Shown here: piece after piece, positions 27,579 to 36,612 of the stretch
How the letters are laid out: the number at the start of each line of letters is the position of its first letter
Numbering within the stretch: the first letter of the stretch is position 1
NCBI RefSeq assembly: GCF_029850875.1
Contig: NZ_JAOVAM010000002.1
Location: 1-64,000, forward strand
From: Rothia similimucilaginosa
GTDB lineage: Bacteria > Actinomycetota > Actinomycetes > Actinomycetales > Micrococcaceae
Direction of reading: 5' to 3'
DNA length: 64,000 nt
Notes under the pieces: model-generated
What the model was told of the DNA's origin: nothing
Database searches by the model: none
The model's input: the letters and a program-made list of their open reading frames with translations, nothing else
Made by a program: the position numbers and the translations under genes

Positions 27579-27888
27579 GTGAAGTACACACCGATACATC
27601 GCAATTCAATACTCCGGCTTCTCCACTTTATAGTGATGCCTTCCATAGTGGTACCAATCCTTCTGCTGTGGGAGCTCACAGCGCTGAGCACCTCAGACCA
27701 CACCCGCGACCCGAGAGCCCTTATCTACCTGATTCCTATTGTTCTCATTACAGCGGTGCTCCTTCTGGGTAGGATGGCTTGTTGAACGACCCCCCAGCTG
27801 GAAATATAACGCTTTTGTAGTCCATGAGAACACAAAGGCAGAACTAGCCAGAGCCGAAGCACGTCAAAGTACTGGTTCAAACTGTTGA
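27579..27888 (+). pseudogene. Frameshifted small membrane protein gene
   Basis: From GTG 27579 a frame encodes two hydrophobic helices (FIVMPSIVVPILLLWEL and ALIYLIPIVLITAVLLL) and stops at 27785. In the next frame from about 27770 a sensible soluble tail (WLVERPPSWKYNAF... to QSTGSNC) runs to TGA 27886-27888. Removing one G from the GGG at 27767-27769 joins both into one protein of about 102 residues. Either a real mutation or a sequencing error in the G run. No family recognised; a terminator follows at 27933. Confidence 0.45.
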
Positions 27889-27932
27889 GAAATGGTTGCA
27901 GAACCGGGCTCTGAACCACGATTTAATATAAA

Positions 27933-27972
27933 TGTGCCGCCTCACTGACACCGGTGAGGCGGCACATTTTAT
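27933..27972. terminator. Bidirectional terminator
   Basis: Perfect 13-bp stem TGTGCCGCCTCAC (27933-27945) with 27954-27966, followed by TTTTATAT and preceded by an A/T run. It can serve the membrane protein fragment on the left and the minus-strand gene on the right. Confidence 0.85.
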
Positions 27973-27996
27973 ATTGTCTAGGGGAAAAGAAGCCCA

Positions 27997-28311
27997 CTAC
28001 TTAGCAACTACTCCGTCAGTGTTGCCCCCCGTGTGGTGCAGATGCGGCAGGCGGGTTGAGTGCAGGTCGTGGCCGAGTACATCGTGCGCATCCGGGTCCT
28101 CGTTCGGGAGCACATGCGAGTACTTGGAGTAGTCGCGGTACAGCGCGTAGGCACCAATTACGGTCAGTACGATAGCAATACCCAGAGCCCACGGCACAGC
28201 GGCGGCTGAATACAGGATAGAGAAGAGCACCAACAACCAGGAAAGAGCAGCAGCAAGAATTGAAATGTTCATAGCAATAATTGCATGCCTGCGGAGACGG
28301 ACATCAACCAT
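27997..28311 (-). CDS. Small two-helix membrane protein
   Basis: 104 residues with two hydrophobic helices (NISILAAALSWLLVLFSIL and WALGIAIVLTVIGAYALY) and a hydrophilic His/Asp-rich tail. No known family recognised. ATG 28311 lacks a strong ribosome-binding site; internal ATG 28272 is an alternative. Independent transcription is suggested by terminators on both sides. Confidence 0.6.
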   Translation of the reverse strand: MVDVRLRRHAIIAMNISILAAALSWLLVLFSILYSAAAVPWALGIAIVLTVIGAYALYRDYSKYSHVLPNEDPDAHDVLGHDLHSTRLPHLHHTGGNTDGVVAK

Positions 28312-28663
28312 AATCGGTGCGGGATAACCCGCTTCCTCTTTCCGGGAGCGTATGCTCTGGTCTCATGCACACCAGTAGGTGCTAGAGGCGTAACCAACCA
28401 CCATCTGCGGCGGCCAGAATAGAATCAATAAGCCTATATATCTATGATATGGCGCGTGAAATAGAGATAAAAGGCGTATATACGCCATAAGAGTAATCCC
28501 ACATAACAGATGAATTGTTATCTCAACAAGAAGCATGAAATGAGTGCTTTTTACAGTAAGAACTGCCGCAAAAAAGCCACGGCTGCTTCAACCCCATAGC
28601 GGGGGAGAAGTAGCCGGGGCTTCGTTAGTACGCGGGCCGTGCCGTCAGGCAACGGTGCTGCGA
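28312..28663. other. Gene-free interval with palindrome
   Basis: Contains the palindrome GGCGTATATACGCC at 28473-28486, an ATATATCTATGATAT stretch that could hold a minus-strand promoter for the small membrane protein, and the glpK terminator at 28570-28622. No gene seen. Confidence 0.6.
28570..28622 (-). terminator. glpK terminator
   Basis: On the minus strand a 16-bp imperfect stem (AAGCCCCGGCTACTTC with GAAGCAGCCGTGGCTT) is followed by TTTTTT. Ends the glycerol operon. Confidence 0.85.
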
Positions 28664-30220
28664 TTAGGCGGTCGGAACGTCCTCGTCGACCCACTCGAGG
28701 GTGCGCGAGACAGCCTTCTTCCAGAGGCGGTACTGGCGGTCAACCTCTGCGGGTTCCATGGAGGGCAGCCAGCGCTTGTCCTCAACCCAGTTGTCCACAA
28801 CGTCCTGCTCCCCGGCCCAGAAACCAACAGCGATACCTGCAGCGTATGCTGCGCCCAGAGCGGTGGTCTCAACAACCTTCGGGCGGATCACGGGGACACC
28901 GAGGATGTCAGCCTGGAATTGCATGAGGAACTCGTTAGCGGTCATGCCGCCGTCCACGCGCAGCTCGGAGAGCTTAACACCGGAGTCAGCGTTCATTGCG
29001 TCCAGAACCTCGCGGGTCTGGAATGCGGTTGCTTCCAGTGCCGCACGCACGATGTGTGCACGGTTCACATAGCGGGTCAGACCAACGATGACGCCGCGAG
29101 CGTCGGAACGCCAGTGAGGCGCGAACAGGCCGGAGAACGCGGGAACAACGTAGCAGCCACCGGAGTCCTCAACGGAGGTAGCCAGTTCCTCAGACTCTGC
29201 AGCGTTCTCAATCATGCGCAGGTTGTCGCGCAGCCACTGAATCAGGGAGCCGCTCATCGCGACCGAGCCTTCCAGAGCGTAGACGGGAGCTGCGTCGCCA
29301 ATCTTGTAGGCGACGGTGGTCAGCAGACCGTTGTTGGAGAAGACGGGCTCGTTGCCGGTGTTCATGAGCATGAAGTTACCGGTACCGTAGGTGTTCTTCG
29401 CCATGCCCTTCTCGAAGCAAGCCTGACCGAAGGTTGCAGCCTGCTGGTCGCCCAGGATACCCGCGATGGGGGTGCCTCTGAGTAGACCAGTCGCGCGGCC
29501 GAAGCCGTACACCTCGGAGGAGGACTTGATTTCGGGCAGCATGCTCATGGGGATGCCCATGTCTGCAGCAATCTGCGGATCCCATTCGAGGGTGCGGATG
29601 TCCATCAGCAGGGTACGGGATGCGTTGGTTACGTCGGTGACGTGAACGCCGCCGTCAACACCACCGGTCAGGTTCCAGACCAGCCAGGTGTCGGTGTTGC
29701 CGAAGAGCAGGTCGCCGCGCTCTGCGCGCTCGCGTGCGCCTTCAACGTTGTCCAGGATCCACTTGATCTTGGGACCGGAGAAGTAGGTGGAGAGGTTCAG
29801 GCCAACGATGTCGTGGTACTTACCAACGCCCTCTTCGCCTGCGAGTTCTTCAACGATTTCCTGGGTGCGGGTGTCCTGCCAGACGATTGCGTTGTAGACG
29901 GGCTCGCCGGTGTTCTTGTCCCACACGACGGTGGTTTCACGCTGGTTGGTGATGCCGACTGCAGCGATTTCGTGGTGGTTGACGTCGCCGTTTGCCATTG
30001 CGGTTGCTACGACCTTGCGGACGTTCTGCCAAATCTCGGTTGCGTTGTGCTCGACCCAGCCGGCCTTGGGGAAGATCTGCTCGTGCTCGAGCTGGCCTTG
30101 AGCCACGTTCTCGCCCGCCTTGTTGAACAGGATCGCGCGGGAGCTGGTGGTGCCCTGGTCGATGGAGAGGATGTACTTGCGCTCGACGTTGAGGGTTGCG
30201 GAGTGCAGAGAAGTCGTCAT
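28664..30220 (-). CDS. glpK: Glycerol kinase
   Basis: Converts glycerol to glycerol-3-phosphate. 518 residues, FGGY family: N-terminal [16 protein letters not shown] and C-terminal [22 protein letters not shown] signatures, with [13 protein letters not shown] in between. ATG follows AAGGAAAA. 42 bases downstream of glpF on the same strand, so they form one operon; a strong terminator follows. Confidence 0.97.
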   Translation of the reverse strand: MTTSLHSATLNVERKYILSIDQGTTSSRAILFNKAGENVAQGQLEHEQIFPKAGWVEHNATEIWQNVRKVVATAMANGDVNHHEIAAVGITNQRETTVVWDKNTGEPVYNAIVWQDTRTQEIVEELAGEEGVGKYHDIVGLNLSTYFSGPKIKWILDNVEGARERAERGDLLFGNTDTWLVWNLTGGVDGGVHVTDVTNASRTLLMDIRTLEWDPQIAADMGIPMSMLPEIKSSSEVYGFGRATGLLRGTPIAGILGDQQAATFGQACFEKGMAKNTYGTGNFMLMNTGNEPVFSNNGLLTTVAYKIGDAAPVYALEGSVAMSGSLIQWLRDNLRMIENAAESEELATSVEDSGGCYVVPAFSGLFAPHWRSDARGVIVGLTRYVNRAHIVRAALEATAFQTREVLDAMNADSGVKLSELRVDGGMTANEFLMQFQADILGVPVIRPKVVETTALGAAYAAGIAVGFWAGEQDVVDNWVEDKRWLPSMEPAEVDRQYRLWKKAVSRTLEWVDEDVPTA

Positions 30221-30262
30221 TGATTTTTCCTTAGAACTAAAAAGACGGGGTTTTGGAGAGGT

Positions 30263-31060
30263 TTAGAGGGGCAGGACTGCCGGAACGATTAGGCCGGCGA
30301 GGATAGCGCCGATGATCGGGCCAACAACCGGAACCCATGCGTAAGACCAGTTGGAGCCGGTCTTACCGGGGATGGGCAGGAAGGTGTAGGCGATACGGGG
30401 GCCGAGGTCACGTGCGGGGTTGATAGCGGAACCGGTTGCGCCACCAAGGCTCATACTGATAGAAACAACAACCAGGGCAACAGCCAAGGGGCCAGTCTGG
30501 GCGGGGGTCTTACCGGATGCGATGATCCAGCCAATCAGGACGAAGGTGCCGATAATCTCGGTGAGCAAGTTCCAGCCGTAGGACTTGATGGCGGGGCCGG
30601 TTGCGAAGATGCCGAGGCGGTCGCCCGGGTCCTCATCGAAGTGCTTCTTGTAGGTGAGGTACGCTCCGGTTGCGCCGGCCATTGCGCCGAGCATCTGAGC
30701 GACGATGTACAGGGCAATGTTGCCGGGGGTTGCGGGAACGCCGGTTGCCAGGTCCTTGCCTGCGGTTGCCAGGCCAACGGTCACAGCGGGGTTCAGGTGT
30801 GCACCGGAATGGAAGGAGAGGTACACGGCGGTGAACACTGCCAGACCCCATCCGAAGGTGATAACACCCCAGCCTGCGTCCTTAGCGTAGGACTTCTTGA
30901 GGGTCACTGCGGCACATACGCCGGCACCGAGCAGAATCAGGATGAAGGTGCCGAAGAATTCGGAAGCGAAGATTCCGAGGGTGGTGGGGGCACCGGATGC
31001 ATCCACGAGAGCGGATGAACCGGCTGCAAGTACAGTTCCTGCGGAAGCAAGAAGAGACAT
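30263..31060 (-). CDS. glpF: Glycerol uptake facilitator
   Basis: Aquaglyceroporin, 265 residues, six hydrophobic helices and both NPA boxes (AHLNPAVTVG and INPARDLGPR). The D after the second NPAR is the glyceroporin marker. AAGGAGC precedes ATG 31060. The preceding 343-bp gap to glpD probably holds its promoter. Confidence 0.95.
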   Translation of the reverse strand: MSLLASAGTVLAAGSSALVDASGAPTTLGIFASEFFGTFILILLGAGVCAAVTLKKSYAKDAGWGVITFGWGLAVFTAVYLSFHSGAHLNPAVTVGLATAGKDLATGVPATPGNIALYIVAQMLGAMAGATGAYLTYKKHFDEDPGDRLGIFATGPAIKSYGWNLLTEIIGTFVLIGWIIASGKTPAQTGPLAVALVVVSISMSLGGATGSAINPARDLGPRIAYTFLPIPGKTGSNWSYAWVPVVGPIIGAILAGLIVPAVLPL

Positions 31061-31403
31061 TGATGCTCCTTGAAGACGAAGCGTCTGGAAGGCAAGCGAA
31101 CCTTTGCTTGCGTGTTCCCGTGCGTCCTCACCGCACTGGCGGATCGGGGCACAACGCTGTGCTGAAATGTGTAGCGGTTGCTACGAAAAATTGATAGATG
31201 TTTTTGGATGAGAAGCAGATCGTACCAGTGGGTTAACCCTGTATTTAGCTCGCTGCTTCTTATGCAGGGGATTATCGTAAACGGTTATTTAACCTCTCGT
31301 CCACCCCTCACCGAAAATATGAGATAATCCATGCTCGGTGAGGGGTGAACGGTCGGTTCGTACCGGATAACCGGTCACGAAAGGTGCGTGGAATCTCTAC
31401 GGA
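31061..31403. promoter_or_regulatory. Interval between glpD and glpF with hairpin and operator-like repeat
   Basis: Holds a perfect 13-bp inverted repeat CACCCCTCACCGA (31302-31314) with 31335-31347, likely the glpD terminator on the minus strand, and a small perfect repeat GTAGC-GGTT-GCTAC (31171-31184) about 110 bp before glpF that may be an operator. No gene. Confidence 0.5.
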
Positions 31404-33149
31404 TTAGAGCTTCACACGGGGTGCCACGGGGGTGACAGCCTCAATCTTTGCCGATGCCTCAGCGTCGGTGGAGGTGGACTCTGCCTCGCGCATTGCTGCA
31501 ACGCGTGCTGCGTAGAGGTTGAGTTCTTCCTTGACCTTCTTGTCATCCCAGCCGAGCTCGGCACGCATGATGTCGAGGATCTCGTCTGCTGCCGCCAGCC
31601 CGCGGTCGCGCTGCTCGAGGTCGAGGCGTACACGGCGGACCAGAACGTCCTCCAGGTGTAGGGCACCTTCGTAGCGGATAGCGAAGACGACGTCTGCACG
31701 CAGGAACTGGGGTGCCTTAGCCAGGGGAGTGCCGAGGGAGGGGTCAGCGTCGATGAGAGCGCCGAGGTCCTCAATCTGTGCGCCGTAACGCTCCAGCAGG
31801 TGGGTGATGCGGTCCTCATCCCAGCCGTAACGCTCTGCGTAGCGTGCACGGTTAGCAGCGATTGCATGGTAGCCGTCTGCACCGACCAGACCGATAGTTG
31901 CGGTCACGGAGGGGTTCTGCTTAGCCTGCTCACCCAGTGCGAAGTCGACAGCGTCTGCAGCCATGACACGGTAGGTGGTGAGCTTGCCGCCTGCGATTGC
32001 GCTCATGCCGGGTGCAACCTCGGTCACGGTGTGCTCGCGGGAAACCTTGGTGGATGCTGCGCCGTCCTTGACCTTGGGCTGCAGTAGCGGGCGCAGACCG
32101 GTGTAGGTGCCGATGATATCCTCGCGAGTCAGCGGGTTAGCGATCAGCTTGTTAGCCTGCATCAGGACGTAGTCGATGTCCTTACTGGTTGCGACGGGGC
32201 GCTCGCGGTCCTCGGCGTAGGGGGTGTCGGTGGTGCCGATAATCCAGTAACGCTGCCAGGGAATGATGAAGAGAACGGATTTCTCGGTCTTGGTGAAGAT
32301 ACCGCTGGTTGCGTTGATACGGTCACGGGGAACAACGATGTGGATACCCTTGGAAGCCAGAACCTCCAGGCCAGCATTGGGGTTAGCCAGGGACTCGGAC
32401 TCTTCGGTCCACACGCCGGTTGCGTTGATGACGTGCTTTGCACGGACGTTCAGGCGCTCGCCGGTCTCCAGATCGGCCAGCTCTGCGCCGATGACGCGGC
32501 CGGATGCGTCCTTGGTGAAGCCGACAACCTGGGTGCGGGATGCAGCCAGTGCACCGTAGCCTGCAGCGGTGCGGATGACGTCGATGACGAGGCGTGCGTC
32601 GTCAACACGTGCATCGTAGAACTGGATTGCGCCGCTGAACGCGGAGTCCTTGATGTCGGGGAAGACGGTCTTGGTGCCGGTCTTGGAGAAGTGACGCTGG
32701 GAGGGGACGCCCTTGTTGCCGCGGGAGCCGAGGAATGCGAGGGTGTCGTACATGCCGATGCCGATTGCCGAGTATGCACGCTCAATGACAGGCATCTTCA
32801 GCGGCCATAGGAAGGGCTGTGCGTGCACCAGGTGGGGTGCAATCTTGTTCAGCAGCAGGCCACGCTCGGTCAGTGCTTCAGTCACGAGCTTGAAGTCGAG
32901 GTTGTAGAGGTAACGCAGACCGCCGTGGACGAGCTTGGAGGACCATGCGCTGGTGCCTGCAGCCCAGTCACCTGCTTCGACGATGCCGGTGCGCAGACCG
33001 CGGGTCGCTGCGTCGAGGGCAATGCCTGCGCCGGTAATGCCGCCACCTACAACCAGGATGTCAAGTTCTTCATTGACCATGCTCTTGAGGGCCTGGGTGC
33101 GGGATTCGGCAGTCAGCTGAGACTGCTGTGCAAAGTGTTGGGAGCTCAT
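31404..33149 (-). CDS. glpD: Glycerol-3-phosphate dehydrogenase (FAD)
   Basis: Oxidises glycerol-3-phosphate to dihydroxyacetone phosphate at the membrane. 581 residues from ATG 33149 (MSSQHFAQQ), behind AAAGAGC; a GTG/ATG at 33185 would add 12 residues. FAD-binding VVGGGITGAGIALDAATRG (about 35-53) and TSAWSSKLVHGGLRYL are the family signature. First gene of the minus-strand glycerol set, divergent from the SorC regulator. Confidence 0.96.
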   Translation of the reverse strand: MSSQHFAQQSQLTAESRTQALKSMVNEELDILVVGGGITGAGIALDAATRGLRTGIVEAGDWAAGTSAWSSKLVHGGLRYLYNLDFKLVTEALTERGLLLNKIAPHLVHAQPFLWPLKMPVIERAYSAIGIGMYDTLAFLGSRGNKGVPSQRHFSKTGTKTVFPDIKDSAFSGAIQFYDARVDDARLVIDVIRTAAGYGALAASRTQVVGFTKDASGRVIGAELADLETGERLNVRAKHVINATGVWTEESESLANPNAGLEVLASKGIHIVVPRDRINATSGIFTKTEKSVLFIIPWQRYWIIGTTDTPYAEDRERPVATSKDIDYVLMQANKLIANPLTREDIIGTYTGLRPLLQPKVKDGAASTKVSREHTVTEVAPGMSAIAGGKLTTYRVMAADAVDFALGEQAKQNPSVTATIGLVGADGYHAIAANRARYAERYGWDEDRITHLLERYGAQIEDLGALIDADPSLGTPLAKAPQFLRADVVFAIRYEGALHLEDVLVRRVRLDLEQRDRGLAAADEILDIMRAELGWDDKKVKEELNLYAARVAAMREAESTSTDAEASAKIEAVTPVAPRVKL

Positions 33150-33271
33150 GTAGTGCTCTTTCTGCTCGTGCCGCGTGTGCGGCATGGGGTTTCATCTTGC
33201 ATTTAGTAAAACCCAATGGTGAAATAATAACCAAGTAGCATGAACGGATTTTCACTAGGGGTCTGTAGTCA

Positions 33272-34219
33272 ATGAACGAACGCACTAATCACACCTATGA
33301 AGCGGCGCAGCTTTACTACATCCACAACATGACAATGGACGCTATCGCGGCCCGTCTAGGGGTTTCGCGCGCCACTGTCTCACGCCTGCTTAAAAGCGCT
33401 CGCGAGAGCGGAATGGTGCAGATTCGTCTGGACGAGTCCTTCCGTACCCGTAGTGAGCTGGAGCGACGTATTGGTGAGCGCTATAAGGTGCGTGTCACCC
33501 TCGTGAATGTGCGACCCGACGCAACCCCCATTGCCCGCATGAGCCAGGTATCTCGCACTGCGGCGGCGCTACTTGATTCCCTGGTTGACAACGGAACGAG
33601 TCTGGGTGTGGCGTGGGGTTCAACCATGACTGAGATTTCTCGCCACCTACCTCGCCGCCCGCTTACCGGTGTGACTGTGGTTCAGCTGAACGGCGCGGGT
33701 AACGCCCACCATTCCGGTATTCCGTACCTGGGTTCTCTGCTGGGGCATCTGGTGAACGCTTACGATGCGCACACGATTCACTTCCCGGTTCCTGCGTTCT
33801 TTGACTATGCGGACACCAAGACCGCCATGTGGCGTGAGCGTAGCGTGCAGAAGAATCTGCATGCCCAGCAGAATGTTGACCTCGCTATTTTTGGCGTGGG
33901 TGCTTTTGGCGGACCTATTCCTTCTCACGTGTATTCGGGCGGCTATTTTGAGGTGCAGGAGCAGCGTCAGCTGCGTGAGCTGGGCGTTGTGGGGGATATG
34001 TGCACGATTCTTCTGCGTGAGGACGGCTCGTGGGCTGATCTTGAGTTGAATAAGCGTGCGTCCGGTCCGACTCCGAAGGAGCTGGCTCGTATTCCGCGCC
34101 GTATTTGCGTTGCGTCCGGTACTCACCGTGTGCGTGCTTTGCGCGGCGCGTTGCGTACGGGTGCGATTACTGACTTGGTTCTTGATGATGCCCTGGCAAA
34201 GGCGCTCATGGAGAAATAG
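33272..34219 (+). CDS. SorC/DeoR-type sugar-binding transcriptional regulator
   Basis: 315 residues. N-terminal helix-turn-helix (MDAIAARLGVSRATVSRLLK) followed by a SorC-type effector domain (GVAWGSTMTEISRHL, DLAIFGVGAFGG). Divergent with glpD, 122 bases apart, so it most likely controls the glycerol genes in response to a phosphorylated glycerol metabolite; this is inference from position. The intergenic TGAAC....TTCA pair at 33240-33255 is a possible operator. Confidence 0.9.
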   Translation: MNERTNHTYEAAQLYYIHNMTMDAIAARLGVSRATVSRLLKSARESGMVQIRLDESFRTRSELERRIGERYKVRVTLVNVRPDATPIARMSQVSRTAAALLDSLVDNGTSLGVAWGSTMTEISRHLPRRPLTGVTVVQLNGAGNAHHSGIPYLGSLLGHLVNAYDAHTIHFPVPAFFDYADTKTAMWRERSVQKNLHAQQNVDLAIFGVGAFGGPIPSHVYSGGYFEVQEQRQLRELGVVGDMCTILLREDGSWADLELNKRASGPTPKELARIPRRICVASGTHRVRALRGALRTGAITDLVLDDALAKALMEK

Positions 34220-34575
34220 CTAAAAATAATCGCCGCGGGCATGAGGGCCCGTGAGTATGAAGGTCCGTGGTGATGGGTTAAAGGGGCACCTTGATCTGAA
34301 AGGGTAGTGCTGAGGGGTTTCCTGGTGAAGCTCTCAAGTGTCGCCTGAACAATGTTTCAAGGCGCCCTTTAGTGTCGTCAAAAACTGCACCGATAATGGC
34401 GTGAAGGTCGGTAGCGCCGGCCTGTTTACTACCGGTACCTCTGGCACTGAGAATTCCATATGGGTGGGGGTAACACGATGGTTGGTGTGAGCACCTACGG
34501 CTACCCCTACCCGAGGTACCCGGAGGGTGCCGTGCCGGTCCGTCGGTTCCTGAGAACACGCTTTTTGCTCCCGGT
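34220..34575. other. Possible decayed 5' part of the following gene
   Basis: No intact gene. Stretches read like protein in different frames: FTTGTSGTENSIW in the frame of 34429-34470, and STYGYPYPRYPEGAVP in the next frame (34495-34540), then PSVPENTLFAPG joined to the gene at 34576. This suggests frameshift decay or a misread run, rather than non-coding DNA. Confidence 0.35.
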
Positions 34576-34989
34576 ATGGAGCGTTGGGATATGACTGACC
34601 GCGGCCTACGTAAGATTTGGGACCGTAATGATGTGTACTCTTCGGCTGTTATTCGCTATTGCTCCGCTGATGGCCTGATGTACACCTGTGAGCGTTGCCG
34701 CGCTTCGGCTTTGGTGGCTCCTGTGGATGCTCTGAATCTTGATGCGCTGCGCTGTTGCGCGCAGACCGGTCAGGCTGGTACTGGCGACGAGAATGTTCTG
34801 GAGTTGAGTACCCCTATTCCTCGCGGTCATCGTCTGGATATTCAGCTGAATTATCAGGTGGCTTCGGGTGTTACCGGTTCTGCGTTGAAGCAGGTTCATC
34901 TGAGCGCTGTGCTGGATATGACGGCGGCTGGTTTGTCCTCTTCGTGCTACGAGGTGCAGAGCCGGACTGTGGTTGCTTCGCTGAACTAG
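34576..34989 (+). CDS. Hypothetical protein, perhaps 5'-truncated
   Basis: 137 residues from ATG 34576, no domain recognised. The frame is open upstream to about 34480 without a start, and the upstream segment looks coding in other frames, so the intact gene may have been longer. Residues include a CxxC pair (YTCERC) and a regular beta-like C-terminus (PRGHRLDIQLNYQVAS). Host-like codon use. No convincing ribosome-binding site. Confidence 0.5.
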   Translation: MERWDMTDRGLRKIWDRNDVYSSAVIRYCSADGLMYTCERCRASALVAPVDALNLDALRCCAQTGQAGTGDENVLELSTPIPRGHRLDIQLNYQVASGVTGSALKQVHLSAVLDMTAAGLSSSCYEVQSRTVVASLN

Positions 34990-35092
34990 CAGTTGAGCTG
35001 GCCCCGTGACGGATGTGCACGGGGGGGGGTGGCTCCACTGTTGCGTGCTTTTATAGCTCTACATATAGGCGCCTGTTGAAAAAGACATATTG

Positions 35093-35132
35093 AAAGGTCG
35101 AGGCCGTTTGTGGGAACGGCCCCGACCTTTGC
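35093..35132. terminator. Bidirectional terminator
   Basis: Stem AAAGGTCG and GGCCGTT pairs with AACGGCC and CGACCTTT (35093-35108 with 35115-35130), one bulge, T-rich flank on both strands. Sits between the plus gene ending at 34989 and the LysR gene on the minus strand. Confidence 0.8.
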
Positions 35133-35171
35133 GTTGGTCGGCTTATCGAGATGGGCGGCAACCAATTTTTC

Positions 35172-36098
35172 CTATGCGGTTTCGGTCTTGTTGTGTTCAC
35201 TGAATGCCACCTGCACGGCGTGGTGTAGCGCTTGACGCACCATGGCAATGGCGGGGTTGGCGGCGGACTCTCGGCGTACCGCGGTAAAGATTTTGCGGGA
35301 GGGTTTACCGGGGAGCTCTACGATGCGTAGTCCCTCGGTGGTGGAAAGAGAGGAAAGGATGAAACCGGGCACGATGGTGACGGCGAATCCTGCCTTGACG
35401 AGGTTGGAGTTCGTGATCATGTCGTTGGCGCTGTAGCGGATGACCGGCTCGAATCCTGCGGTGCGGCACTGGTTGAGTGCCCAGCTGCGGGAGGTGTTCT
35501 GCTCCATCTCGAGGACCCATGGCAGTGCGTGCGCCTCCTCGATTGAGGTGATGGTGGAGGTACTGGGCACGATGAGGCTGAGCGGGTCTTCGGTGAGTAG
35601 CTCGGAATGCAGTTCGGGGTATTCGGGGATGTGGTGGTGCGGGTAGGCTTCGGAGAGCACCATGTCGTATTCGCGGCTTCGGGTCAGGGAGGTGCCGGTT
35701 TCGGGGTCGATTTGCAGTACCTGCAGGGTGAGTGAGGGGGCATGCTCGGCAAGGTAGGTGAGAGTTTCCGGTAGCAGCGCGAAGGCCGCGGACTGGAAGA
35801 TGGCGAGGCGGACCATGCCTGCCGGTTCGCCGGTGAGGTTGGCGACGGAGGTTTGCATGCGGTCGAGTTCACGCAGGATGCTTCGGGCGCTGTCGACGAT
35901 GATGAGTCCGGCGCTGGTGAGCTGTACGCGCCTGCCGATGCGCTGCAGCAAGGGGGTGCCGGTTTCTTTTTCGAGGGTGGCAATCTGCTGGGAGACGGCG
36001 GAGGGGGTGAGACTGAGTGCTTCAGCGGCGGCGATGACGGTGCCGCGTTCTTGGATTTCAAGGAGCATTTGCATGCGTCGGATGTCGTAGATTGACAC
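35172..36098 (-). CDS. LysR-family transcriptional regulator
   Basis: 308 residues. Winged helix-turn-helix in residues 1-62 (MLLEIQERGTVIAAAEALS, TPSAVSQQIATLEKE) and a LysR effector-binding domain. GTG 36098 follows AGGGAGGAAA. Divergent from putA with a 514-bp gap, so control of proline use is conceivable but not shown. Confidence 0.9.
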   Translation of the reverse strand: MSIYDIRRMQMLLEIQERGTVIAAAEALSLTPSAVSQQIATLEKETGTPLLQRIGRRVQLTSAGLIIVDSARSILRELDRMQTSVANLTGEPAGMVRLAIFQSAAFALLPETLTYLAEHAPSLTLQVLQIDPETGTSLTRSREYDMVLSEAYPHHHIPEYPELHSELLTEDPLSLIVPSTSTITSIEEAHALPWVLEMEQNTSRSWALNQCRTAGFEPVIRYSANDMITNSNLVKAGFAVTIVPGFILSSLSTTEGLRIVELPGKPSRKIFTAVRRESAANPAIAMVRQALHHAVQVAFSEHNKTETA

Positions 36099-36612
36099 GT
36101 TTTTCCTCCCTGGTGCACTCGGTTATTCGGGTAGGCTGCGCTTCCGAACTCTTCCGTGGTGTGTCTCTTATCGTGGACCCTTATCTATGGTACCGTGCGG
36201 GCTTCTGGCCGGTTCTTTTTGAGGCGCATGAAGTGGGGTGATGGCATGTTGGCTTGTGTAGCGAGTATTTTCGCGTTGATGGGACGATTCTTGGGTGTGA
36301 AGACTCCTCTGGGAATGGTTTTGAGGTGTTCGTTTGTTACGAAATTAGTTCGATATTTGCGCGCTGAAAGTGCTAGCCTGAGAGAGATGGATAGCAATGT
36401 CGCTACAAACCTTACCTTTGTCTCTTCGAACAGTAGGTTCGGAGGGGGCGCAGGGTGAAAACCTCACCACACAATCATTAAGAAAATCTAAATGAATTTT
36501 GGAAAAAACATTCAGTTTTTCTAATGAGGTATTTATTACCCTTTTGTGGTGAAATAGAGACATCGCTAAACGTGGTGTGCGCCGCACACAGTAAGATAGT
36601 TAGGAGTCAAGG
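36099..36612. other. Gene-free interval between LysR gene and putA
   Basis: No credible gene. It becomes AT-rich from 36460 to 36560, with TGAAT..ATTCA repeats around 36495-36520, the likely promoter region of putA. AGTTAGGAGT at 36599-36608 is the putA ribosome-binding site. Confidence 0.55.

Noticed and set aside
27551-27772. A 73-codon plus-strand frame overlapping the small membrane protein
   Set aside because: Composition is not protein-like compared with the hydrophobic overlapping frame that continues after a one-base shift.
34278-34559. A 93-codon minus-strand frame upstream of the hypothetical gene
   Set aside because: No ribosome-binding site, composition not protein-like, and the plus strand reads better.
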